Assembly: GCA_038496445.1 (NCBI GenBank)
Contig: JALMLS010000466.1
Coordinates: forward strand, 248,001 to 312,000
Direction: 5' to 3'
DNA: 64,000 nucleotides
DNA from: Trichosphaerium sp. ATCC 40318
Taxonomy: Eukaryota > Discosea > Flabellinia > Trichosidae
The stretch's first letter is position 1. Each line of letters begins with the position of its first letter. Position numbers and translations under genes: made by a program. This document shows positions 1 to 12,689 of this stretch, piece by piece. Under the pieces are notes generated by a model that saw only the letters and a program-made list of their open reading frames with translations, searched no databases and was not told where the DNA came from.

Positions 1-3000
1 GTCGGCAGTGTTTAGTCTCTTCAAGATTACATCTGCCATCTTTACAAGGTTTTGTAATAGCTCAAAGCATCCACTTATCATAGACCACATTTGAGGGTAC
101 TCAGAAAATGTGTTGAGCAAGTTAAAGAGCTCATTGTAAAGCCCGTAATATCTAGACATATCAAGAATACTATCATTACGCAGCCAGCTCTTCATGCACG
201 TTGATAAGCAAGAAGCTTCAAGCATAGAGAGAACTTGTGGAGATAGTTCAGTGTCCCTAAAAAAGGCAATTAGAGTGGTGTTATAATAAAACAACAGGTG
301 ACGCTCACGCCGAATTCGGGGAGAAAAGCACGTACTTATTATTGGACTTAACAATAGCCGCAATGACTTGAAGCAATGTTGCTGTTTGTGCAGCTTGAGC
401 CTTTTGTTCTTTGACATAATTATCTGCACTCCAATCTACAATAGAACATCAGTAAGAGAGCCCCAAAAAGAAGAAAAAGAAAAAGAAAATTCAAACGAAC
501 AAAAACAATCAACGTACTTTGCGTTAAAGCATCATCAGCGCTTGTACCATAACCAGTACCCTTCGCCCAATGCTTACCATCAGAACCGGTGCCTTTATCA
601 GGCTTCTTGATGTCTTTAGCAGGCTTCTTACGCTTTTGGAACGGAGGAAGTGGATGTCCTGCTTTTCGTAAAGTTTCTGGATCAGCATGTGAGCAAGTTG
701 TCTGTACAGACAAGGTCTCTAGTAAGTATCCCAAGAAACCTGACTTTACTAATCCGACTTGAAGTTCATCAGACTTTGTTTTTTGCTTGAGACGTCTTTG
801 TAGTGGGTTAAGAAGAGTAGCAAAGTTGAATAGTTCAGAGCTCTTATCAGAAGGCTTTTGAAGTGTTGCAGCAAGAGCGTTAATGAAGCCTTCAGATTGT
901 AGTAGAGTATGTTGAAGTGTTTGTATATCAAATAAAAGATTCGCAGCAGTTAAGAAGTGTACTTGATTCTGTAACTGTGTAATCTTTGCTTCTGCTTTTT
1001 TATCTTTACTTGGATCTACTTGTTGTTCTGCTTCTAGCCTTGGCGTTATTGTGTCTATAAGGATCTTGAACATAAGTTTAATGCCACCCTAAGAAAGCCA
1101 GACATAAGACAAAAGAAGTACAAAAGTTTTAAGGTCCATACCTTTTCTACAAATGAAGACATGAGCTTCGAAACAATCTTGCCTAATGGCGGTCCGTTTG
1201 ATTTTGATTTCTCTGGTTTCGTTGTTGTAGGATGTAAGTATAAGTTTACTAATGGCGATTGATCTTCTGTAGGTGCTATAGATTCAATAGATGACATGTT
1301 ATCAAGTTCTTGTTCTTTTTGTGGATCAAAAGATAATGTAAAGTTCTCTGTTCCAACTGCACGTTGTATGCAAGATTGTATATGGTTCATAGTCATGAAT
1401 GAAGGGAATTTGAACACAGGTGCGGCTACTTGGTAACCAATAGCCTTAGACCAACCTATAAAAAATTATTAAACAAGCAACAACACAAAGAAAATAGTAT
1501 CCAGAAAAAGAAGAAAACTGTTATGTTTGTTATTTTTTCACTTACCAGAAAGTTGATAATCAGCCAAGTTATACGTTGTTGTCTTACTAGTATCCTTGTC
1601 ACTTGTGCCATGATTGAAACTATAATTAAAAGAAAATGATAAGTACAGGCTAAGAATAACAAAACTGTTAAAAGTAACAACTCCTAAAAGAGCTCCAAGA
1701 AGTGGAAGCACTAATGGCGTTTAGTTGGCATAGAACGTACCTAATACAATGTCCTGGATCTAACATAGATACAGCTGGATACAGTGTATTTCCTTGGAAA
1801 CCTTGAGACCTGAAAGCTACTTGAGGAGTAGATCCATTCACACCGAATGCAAGTGTATCATTTTCAAAGTCAATCTTAACTGTGACAATATCGCCTTGTT
1901 TAAGCTTATCACCATATGTCCTTGCAACACCATTATTATATACTTGTCCAGTACTAAAATAAGCCCATCCTCTAGAGCGTTTCGCTTTTTGTTGACCGAC
2001 AAACATTCCAGTGTTAGCGTTCTTCTCACAGACACCAATAGCCAAGCCAGATGGGTGTGGGCATTTTTCAATCTTAAGAGACCAGCTGTAGGCACCTAGG
2101 GATAGAATAAGTTAGCGTTGATGGAAAATATTTTTGAAAACTGTTTTAAGTTTCTAGTAGTAATTCATGTTCGATTGACACTACAATAATGCATGTGGAA
2201 ACGTTTAAAAACACTATAGTTCTTACTATGGCAATAGGTCCGCACGTGATTTTAAAACGCTGTAAAGTCTTTTTGGCAACCAAAAAAGAAGGAAAAGGAA
2301 GATGAAAACATACCTGAACTCAGAGGTTTATCGACAATAGCAGTTTGCCATCCATACCCTTTAGCACTTGTGCTAACTTCAGTACCATTTTCTGATAGTT
2401 TAAGGTACTTGCTCAAGTAGTTTTTAGTAAGGACTATAGCGACTTCTTGAACGACTGTTTCATTCGTTTCACTGGCGCCTTCTACAGATCCATACTCAAG
2501 GTAATGTCTTAGAGCAAATGCATATTCTCTTGGATGGAAAGCAACATAGATATGTGGCTGATAAGAGAACACAAGGTTGGTCAAAGAGATAACACAAGCC
2601 TTAATGCCAGCGTTCTTTTCATCATCACTATTATCTTGAATAGCAGATAGCAACGCAACTGTCTTGGTTGTAATACGTTCAACATTTTCAGGTATATCCC
2701 ATATAGAAGCTTCTAACAAGTCACTTGTAATTACATATCGAACTAGCAAGCGTAAGAACAAAAGTCAAGAAGAATCAACTCGTCAATAAAATAAACTTTT
2801 TCTTTGGATATAAACTTACCTTGTTCTGTTGTATCATTCTTCAAGCTCTTTGCAAGCAATGCCTCGAATAAGTTATCTCCAATCCACTTACGCATGTTTT
2901 TCTGGTAAGCAGCCAAGCTGAAGAATCTCATAGAAGCTTTGAGGCTATCACTTGTATCTATAAGTTTACGCATATCTGAAACACATGAATGATCAACAAG

Positions 3001-6000
3001 AGCTTTACATGTCATATCTGTAGCGTTAGACAAGACTGCAATAGCATCTTGGTATGCGACTTTTCCAGAGAAGTTTGTGAGGAGTTGTGACCAAATATTC
3101 TCTCCAGTGGTTCCAGACACTTGAAGGAATACAGAAATGAAGGATAAACCACCTAAAAGAAATTGTTAACAGTTGTGTATCGGAGTCATCAAAAAATCCG
3201 TACCTTGATGCTCAAGCGATCCAAAAGCACCTGCAGCACTCCACATGAATAAGTTATTTATCAATTCTGTTGTCCATTTAGATACAATAGAAGGTGATGA
3301 ATCACCACTCTTGTACTTCAAAAATAGAGCTTGAGAAAGCGCATTTAAGGTAGGTACAATACGAGGTGATAGTCCTTGTTTGCTGTCAGATACAATGCTT
3401 ATAACATGGTCGTTCAACTGTTCTAAGTCTCCTAGAGCGCCAAGCTTTCCTGCAAGAAGAGCGTGAGCTTCAGTATGCCCAGAAAGAGCCATAGCAAGTA
3501 CTCTAAAGTAAAAAAAGGGATTAGTAAAGCGACAACATTAGAGTGCTACAATTGTCTTACCTTGTATGCATTGAAGCATCAACTGTTACTATGCTATCCA
3601 ATATACGTGATACTGAAGGTAGAGTAATATGTGTAAGATTTTTGATGAGTTTACTAGCAAAAACATCAAGTTCAATAAGGTTCTTTGAAACAGCTTGTTT
3701 TATAACATCGTGGAAATTACAGATAGATGCCATAACAGAAATACAGTCCATATTTCTTATTTTAGGTGCGCTTGCATAATCCTTATCCAAAAAGTATTAG
3801 TAAAGTGGATATGAGAAAACATGGTTTTCAAGAGATTTTTCGAGCGTACATTGGCAAGTTCTTCAGGAATATCTTTTATGTTGTAACCCATGATTTGAAT
3901 GTTAGAAACCGAGATAATACCAGTGCCCTAAAGAGAGGTTTAAAAAGGAACAAAATAGTTCTAGGTCGTCAATAAATAAACTGGTTCTTTTTTTTCGACA
4001 ATCACATTTTACTTCTTGTTGTTTTGTTTGTCGTACCTTGAACGTGAAAGACATGTATCTGAATGAATCAATTTTATGCAGGTTTATCCTGAACGCATGT
4101 GTTGTCTTGCCTTGTGGATCAGAAGCAACAAATCGGTGTGAAACCAAAGGGAATAGTTTTCCTGCTGAAAACCCACCACAGAGCAACAACTCTTCAGGGT
4201 AAACTGCAGCGCCCTGACGTGCAACACATTCGATAACAATAGAACAAACAGTACGATCTCGAGGGAGCTGAATAAGAATACAAGGTGTCTCTTTTGAAGA
4301 ACTCTTGGTAAAGTTGAAACCCCAAGTATCAGCATATGTCGTTAAAGGATAAGCAGTGCTGAATAGCTTGCTTGCTTGAGACTTGCTAGGTGCACTAACA
4401 ACTCTTACATTCTTAGCTATGTTTATCTTTCTAACTTTTGTAATCTAAACACAATATCATGTTAGCTAAGGTCCAAACCATTGACTTAAACGTGCCTCTG
4501 TTGGTACAAAGAAAGGTGCTGTACGATTAGATTGGCTTTGTTCTAATTGTTTAGAAAGGAATCCAAGCATATCAAGCTCCAACGCAGCAACTGTAGCTGG
4601 GTGAGAAGATTCGAACAAATCCAATAGAAGAGGCTCCACTTTAGCGTTATAAAGTTTATAGCTATTAAACGCCATACGAAGTATGTCAATAGTAGCCTTT
4701 TTATCCTTCCCGAGTGCAGTAAGAATACCACGGACGCTTTTACTAATAAGAGAAATTTGTTCATCACTACTCTTGTTTTTAAGAGCCAAATAAGATGACA
4801 ACAGTTGTGTTACTAAATCAGATAAACTATCATCTCTGATGAGTTCACTGACAGCTTCAGATGTGATGTTTGGAAGAGTGAGATAGTGTAGAACAAGGTC
4901 AACCAGTAAAGCCAAGTTTGTAGCATCAACAGGTTGCTCCAAGTCTTTAAAGTTAGACAATAGAACACTTGATACACAAAGCAAAGACTTAACACTTGAA
5001 GCACGCTCTTTTGTTAAAGATGCTGGTAAAATACGAAGCTTCTTGACAAATTTGCCAATAAGTAGATTTGAAGAGAACCAAGTTGCGCCACCAGGTCTGC
5101 CTAGAGTAAAAAAAAGGTCAGTATAGCGAAAATGATGAGGTTTTTTTTGCTTTTCAAAACGTACTGCCGACACTGCATAGTATATCTATAGCTTGTACCA
5201 AATCATCTTCAGAAGAAGCCAATTTTCTCTTCACACATTGTACTGCATTAAGGAAGCCGTCCTCTAGAATAGACTGTGTGGACCTGTCTGCAATGAGAAG
5301 TCTTTTAATCATCTAAGAAAGTTGTGAGTTTTTTTGCCTGAGGCAAAGCGCTTCGCTATGAGCGTACTTTAAATATAGCTTTGACATCTGGTGTGGATGC
5401 CAATGGTAAGAATGATAGTAATAATCCAAAATTATTAATGGCAAGTGGCTTATGAGCAAGCTCATCATGTGTGAACGCCAAAGCACCAGCACAAGCATTA
5501 TTTATATATTTTGTGAGAGCGGCAGTATCAGCACTGCTTAATTGACCTTGGTCAACACACATGGACGTCAAACGAAGAAGGAAGGGTGGACTATCAAGTC
5601 GAGTAATACTAGTCAAAAGAGGTAGTACTATAGCTCTAAACGGAAACATAAGCTACAAGAACAATTTAAGTCAAGTAAATTGTACCTTAACCCTGCTAGA
5701 ATATCTTTTGTGATAGTCTTGCTGCTGCGGTTGTGATGGAAGATATTGTATACAGTAGTAAGGAACTGAGAAGCAACAAGAGAAGATGATGTAGCCAATT
5801 GAGTCAATACAGGGCCGAGATTCTCAGACTTCAAAACACATGATATGAAATCATTTCCATTGTATCCATTTTGTTTAAATAATGTATCAAGCAAAGACAA
5901 AGAAGGTCTCACGAGTTGAACATTATCATTTTTAAGAGCAGTATAGATAGACCTCATAACAGTACTGACTTGTTGTTCATTAACATCTCCTACTTTTGTG

Positions 6001-9000
6001 AAGCTCTCTGTAGATGGTTCCGGAGTTGAGCTTTGTTCCCTTTGTTCAAAAAGTCAGAGGAGAAAAAAAAAGAACTTGACTTACCCTTCGTCAGCTGGTG
6101 TATTACTTTTCTCTTTTGTGACATCTGGAATACTCTTAGAAAGAGGGTGAGACTCCCCTTCCCCACTTCCAGATAAAGAATCACTAAGATGCTCTACGTT
6201 ACTCTTAGATCCTTCAGACTCGCGATGTTTCTCATCGAGTATTCTGTTCACGAAGCGTAATAACCAATAACTGAGTTCAACATCTGTTCCAACAGCAGTA
6301 TCCAATAAGTTAAATATTTCAGGAACAACAGCATCTACAGCTTCAGGAGATCCTTTGTTTCCTTCAACCAATGAAAGAATCGCTTGGAATACTTGAACTT
6401 TAGGGAACAAGTCACTAACATTGTTGCCTCTTGACTTTTCAGAGAAAGTCTCAGAGATGAGGTTACAAGCAAGTCGAGCCTAATAGAATCGATTAATTAA
6501 CTTCAACAGTGGCCAACTGATATATATACGTACATGTTTACCAGCACCTAGTTCTTTGATAACTGTTGTAGCAGCCTTACGAAGCGATTGAGTCGAATAA
6601 AGACAAAACTGCTTGAATATAGCAACCAGCATCTCCTCTGAAGCAGGTTCAGGTTTAAGAGATTGATGACTAGCACTAACTGCATTTAAAAGAAGTGTAG
6701 CGCTCATAATTTGTCTTTCAACATGGCACTCAGAAGCATCCAAAGAATAAGCACTATCAAGTTTTCTCGTAGAATACTTAACGTATGCTTCTCTACAAGA
6801 TGATACAGCCTCTTTACATCAGATCTATAGCTAGAAATTGATTCACCACCAATTTGAGCTCTATCAATGAGTCTCAGAAGAGCTTCTCGTTTTTCTTCAA
6901 ATTCTAAAAAAAAAAGAATAAGAGGAAGGGTTGTTTTGGGTTACGGGCACTTACGTTTGAAGATATGTTGATCATAAGCTGGTTTACTATTATTTAATGC
7001 TTCATTGAACAATGAGGATGTCTCTAGTATAAGCTGATCTTCACCGACAAGAGATCTAATGACATTATAGTATGGAGATCTGTCATTAACAATTTGTTTT
7101 CCGATATCAAATAGACTCATGGAAATGCCATCAACAGCAGCTTTAGTATTAGCATCCCAACAGACTCTCAAAAGTGTAAAGAGCTCATGTAACCCTTAAA
7201 AAAAAAAGTGTCATTATTACCATAGAATACAAGCCAAGATGGATGCGAAGCAGAAAATAAAAAATCTATTTAAATTGATGTATTTCAGCGCTTTCAGCAA
7301 AATAGGGTACCTGAGATAGTTCTGCATCTCTTAATAGCAATAGAGATAGCATAAAGTACTGATTTTAAAACTTTCTCCTATTGGTTCTATGTGAGCAAAG
7401 CGAGAGATTGATTGTAAGGTACAAACCTTGAACTCTTGTAATTCTTTTGTTTCTGATCCAAATAAAGCCACAGCTGAAGTAATCATCCTGCATGTAGTAG
7501 CAGAACTTGCTACAGACATAGTATCGACAACATTAAGAGTTAGAAGCGCTTGTAAATCAATATCAGCAACCATCTTGACCTTTTCAGACGATTTGAGAAA
7601 AATCTCTTCAACAAGACCAACAGAAAGCCTTCTAACAAGATCACTGCGTTCTACGACATTACAATTAGATTATCACACCTAACATAATGTCTAGAGTACC
7701 TGGAGATACAGACGCTGTCAAGAGGGTCTCATAGAAATTTGGATCAGAATACAAAGCCATACGTCTTTGTCTAAGGTTATTTCCACTAGCATTCTCTAAC
7801 TGCTGCATGCGGATAGCAATTGTTTTTATATAATTCGGCTTTGTATCAAGACCATCTGCAGATTCCATTAAGGATCCGTATAATTCAATACCAGCTATAC
7901 ACCTAAACCACAATTAGGTTAATGATAAGAAGAGGAGCAAATGTAATGAACAGATTCTAACAACGTACAAATATGCTGCGCCTTGAGATTCGTTGCCCAT
8001 GCAATAATTTCCTTTCTGTAGTACTCTGAAGTATCTATAATATTCTGTACCTTCCTCTAAATGCATTGTCGCTGTATCAAATCCTTCTTTGAAAGGTGTC
8101 TTACCACCAGTATGAAGTACAGTCCATTCATTTAGATCATGACTGCCTTCAAAAACCCAGTTCTAAAAGCACAAACCTCGTTAACAAACTCTTTGTCTTT
8201 AACTAACTAGTACGTACTTGAATATAACTGTTTGCTGCCTTGTATCCATGTCGTAGTGTGTAATCTGTACATTGTAGTCTACGAGACTCGCCCAAGTCAA
8301 GAACAAACCAAGTAGGTATATCACCACCCCAGAAAGTATCAACAGGGTTAGCATATGATAAAATGCGATGTTTTCCAAGTTCGTGTTGTTTAAGAGGATG
8401 TGATAATGTTATATTAACAAGACCATCTTGTGCTGGGTTCACATAATCCTCACTAAATCCCTTAGAACCAATATAGTAAACAACACCTTTCTTATCAAAA
8501 TCACTCGAATAAGAAAAGTATTTTGGTTGTGTTCCAGTAACAACAACAGATGCTTCCTCTTTCCGTGGTTTACAAGTTAACACAAGTCTTAGTAGCTGTG
8601 ATTTCTTTGTAGAACTAGTGTTGATTGAAAAGGTAATATCATTAGCTGTACGCCCTCCATCATTACGTAATTCACTGTTTAGAGGATACTTCAAACCATC
8701 TTGTTCCCATTCTCCATTAGAATCATTCAAACGAAACACGGACAAGGTATACTCAGCTCCTATGTTCCATGCTACAGCAGAAGAAGTATTAGTAACAGAT
8801 ACGCATTGTGAGGAATTAAGGCGTACCCCTAGAACGTTGTAATGTAATACTAACAGTAATAGCATCAACGTGACTTGGTTTAGTTAATTCAAAGTCAATT
8901 GCATAGTCCTGTTTCTCTTCCCATAGTTCATGGTTCATTTCGAAACGTGCTACCTTTCCATTCTCCTGAGATCGTGATAGAAGATCAATAGGTGGGTATG

Positions 9001-12000
9001 CTGTTATTTCAAGGTTTTCAAAGAGAGCTGCTGTAACAGTAGTCAAGCTTTCCTCAGTCAACTCTCCGAATGATACTGTTTCTTCAGTTTCAGTCTCATC
9101 TTTCTTCTCAGGTAACTTTGGAGTAATACAATACTGATAAGAGAATCCCTGTTTATGGTCAGTTAGTGTTCTACCCAAAAAAATACATCCAAAAAAAACT
9201 TACAGCATCATCAATCAATGTCAATACATCTTCGGCATACTCTGCATCATACTTGGCTGATATTACGTTTATCTCCTTTCCTTCAAAAGGATCCAATGTA
9301 CTGATAACAGCCAGTGTACCTGTATGTGTTGTATTGAAGAACCAAATCTTTCCAGTTGACATAACAACACAAATAACACCACAAGCATTCTTAACAGATG
9401 CTGAATCACCTTCTGGAACATCTTCATCAACATTAATGTATAACACACGGCAAACTTTTGATCCTTCTTTGACAGCAAAAGACTGAGCCCTAGGATGCTC
9501 CATGAGACGATTACAAACAGTAGAAGGTACATTACGTACGAAATAAATGTTACACGGCAAGATTTTGGGTCAACAACAAAAGAAGCCAAAGAACGCTCGG
9601 AAGCTCCGTTTTCATGGACAGAAAACAACATCTCAATGTTTGAAGCATATGTATAATCAAGTAGAGGTCCTGGGTGCTTGTATTCGCACGTTTGCATCCA
9701 TTTAGGGTTTTTACCAATGAGGTAAAGAATCCAGTTTGTTGAATTTTCTAGTTGTCTTGGATACAATAATATAGCGGATTGCGTATTAAAGCTATCAAAA
9801 GAGGCATCTGCGCCACTACCACTATCTTTTGGTAATGTGGCAACTTGGTCTAGAGGTAGAGCAAGAACATTTCCTCCGTCTTGCACGCGTACAATAGCAG
9901 TATTGCCTTGTATATTCAAAATTATTGCTGAAGATCCTTTAGATGGTCCAGATAATACTCTAACACGCTCTTGACCTTTTGGTTTAAAAGGAACAATCTA
10001 TGATATCATAAGATACAAGCAACCTTCAAAAAGGAAATGAAAACAATGTTACCTGTTTAATAGGCACGTGGATAACCTCTTGTAAACCTAGTAAATCCAG
10101 TTAATATCCAATAAACATCAACTCGTTTTTACGTACCTTTGAGAAATACACTTATAATTTCATTTGATACAACATCAAATACCACTCCTTGGACGCCATC
10201 ATATGCGCCACCAGTGATGAACACCTCAATACCTTCTGTACACCTACCAACACATTAATAAGCTTGCTTATTGTCTTCCTCGCTATTGTACCATTCAATC
10301 CATTTACCCTTCTTCTTTTCTTCAGCTGGGGCTACTGTACCGGTATATCTTATTAGAGATGGCCCAACATACGTTTTCGGATCAATTTGAGTCCCATCGC
10401 CATTATTTTCTGGTTGTTTTGTTAAAACTTTACCATTTACTGGATCAAACGCATATAAGCGCTTAAATCCCAGCTGGGTTTCCAAAATAACCTAAAATGC
10501 ATTAGAATACAGCGTATTAAACATTTAGCGCACCATCGAGCCGTTCACCAAAGTACAACACGTGAGTGAACCACCTTTAAAAAAACCTTAAAAACGCGAA
10601 TAACTGATGTAACAACAAAAATGACATACCTGGTAGAGAACACATGTGAGCTACTGGGCTTCCCAACTCTTCACAAGCTGAATATAGAGATGCAGCAATT
10701 GGTACATTACCACTCTTCTTACCAGTGACAAAAGGGCTCTTTGGACTGCGCTCGCAGTGTAAATCGAATGGAGTTTTTTTAATTGAAGCCCATCCTGAAA
10801 CAGCAATAGTGCTACCATAAGTTGAACAACTATCTAATCCTTTCACTTTGTTTCCAGGTAATAACTTGACATTGGGGTTATGATAAAATCCAGCTTTAGC
10901 GAGCTCGCTCGGATATGGCAAATTGTCCTCTTGTTGCCAAAGATAAAACGATTTCAACTAAAAAGAAAAACAGGCATCAGCAATCTTATCATCACTCATG
11001 TGCTCTTACTCTATTGTACTCAGATGCCATCTCTTCAATGACACCATCTTTTAAAGTATCTAGAAACTCAGTGAGATGAGGTAATATACGGCGTATAGAG
11101 GACAAGGATAAAACATTAATATAAACAGAATTCATTTCAAGTAAATTCTGTTGGCTAGAACGTGAACGTACGTGAATCCCCAAACCTTTTACCAGCTTTA
11201 GAAAGCTGCTCGTATATTATAGACGCAGGAAGGAACGCATTTGTGTCTTTAAGGTGTGAAACAATCTGCCCAGCTACTAGTTTAAGAGCAATGTAGTCAC
11301 ATTCGATGCCAACACGGCCGTACTTCAAAGAATGTTAGTGAAACAATAGAAAACTACTCCAATTCGGTTTTTACGCTCATTATTCCGCGTTGATAAAAAA
11401 ACGTACTGCTATGCGTTTATTTGACTTTCTTTTCTGTATTGATTGGATTTGATCATCCAATTGCGTAAGTAAAGGTGATATGCTTTCAATGATACCATCT
11501 ACAATTAAAATGACGAATAAGCAAGTGAATTTTTTCCTTGTTTTCAATAAAAAATGACTAACCTATTCCATCGACCTTTTTCTCATCCTTGCTTGCTTTT
11601 ATTATCTTCCTTATACTGCTGAGCAATTGTACAGCCTAGTACAAAAGTTAAAAATACGAGACAGTGAATACGGAGCACAAAGTACGTGAGAGTAAGCTAA
11701 TTCTATGCGAATAGGGCTATCGCTATTCTTTGGTCTAGCTGAGGGGTCTAAAGTACCCAAAGAGAAAGACCCTACATTAATTTAGACAAGTGCTGTTGTA
11801 TACATATATTTTGTTGAACAGTGTCATATGAGCATATACCTTCTGGTGCAATACGTGCAAGACTCCATAATTGCTTATCACGAGATACTGTAAACGTTTT
11901 AGATAATGTAAAACGGTTGCGACGTCAGTTAAACGCCAAAACGCGTACCTAGCATTCTAGACGCTGAAATCTTGTGAATAAGAAAGCCACTGCCTAGCAC

Positions 12001-12246
12001 GAATTGAGTAAAACAAGCACGAAACTCTACAATGGTTTACTAAGACGCACTGGCATCTTGCGATGTAAATGAGTCCAATTGTTGGCCAGACACAAGATCC
12101 AGCACTAGAACAGACTGAGCATTACTGTCGCCTGTTTGGGTAGTAGAAACTACTATTTGCTTGTCTATTTGTTGTATGCTAGCATCGCTGGCAACCTTAG
12201 CTTCAAATTGAAGTTTAAGAGGTGACCGCAATGGTACCACGAACAT
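1..12246 (-). CDS. Giant multi-exon protein with SPRY and F5/8C-like domains (partial; runs off left edge)
   Basis: Dozens of exons separated by 45-70-nt introns read leftwards and continue past base 1, so the C-terminus is missing. Within the window the protein is roughly 3,000 residues. A galactose-binding/F5-8C-like domain lies at about 8870-7860; it contains WFVLDLG, a W-FEGSHD-W block and the ending YRYFRVLQ...YVAGIELYG. A SPRY domain lies at about 2095-1745 (GAYSW, AIGVCEKN, GDIVTVKIDF, YPAVSM). The rest looks alpha-helical and repeat-like. These two domains occur together in very large HECT-type ubiquitin ligases, so an E3 role is possible, but no HECT or RING domain is visible here. 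The 5' end is uncertain. ATG at 12246 is the first in the last confident exon, but a frame at about 12493-12385 (with FDCTKCEPLFG) followed by GCAAGT could be an earlier exon. Confidence 0.75.
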
Positions 12247-12689
12247 TATAAACAAACAACCGTAATGCTAAAAGGAGGTACAACAATTACAAAAAACACT
12301 GTTTGAATGTTGCCTAAATTGCTCTTTGCAAAAATACGTCAGCGTTGACTTATATTTTTATTCATCAGGCTCTCGCACACTTGCCTATTAAAACCAGCGT
12401 AACCAAACAGTGGTTCGCATTTTGTACAATCGAATTGGCTGCCTTTAATGGCACTAGCACCATAACCTCCTAAACGCAATTTACCAACGGTAGCGCTCAA
12501 TGTCTACGTACGTCCTAGACGTTAGGAATGCGCTTGCAGTTTTTTGCCAACAAAAAGGCTTGCTTTTAGTTTTATTGCTTCCTGGGTAATATTCTAGGCT
12601 ATATGTTCGTAGACGCTAGTTATGTCCAATTTTGGTGCAGCCATAACAAATTGGCTGTAAAATTAGCGAGTTATCATAAATGTACGACA

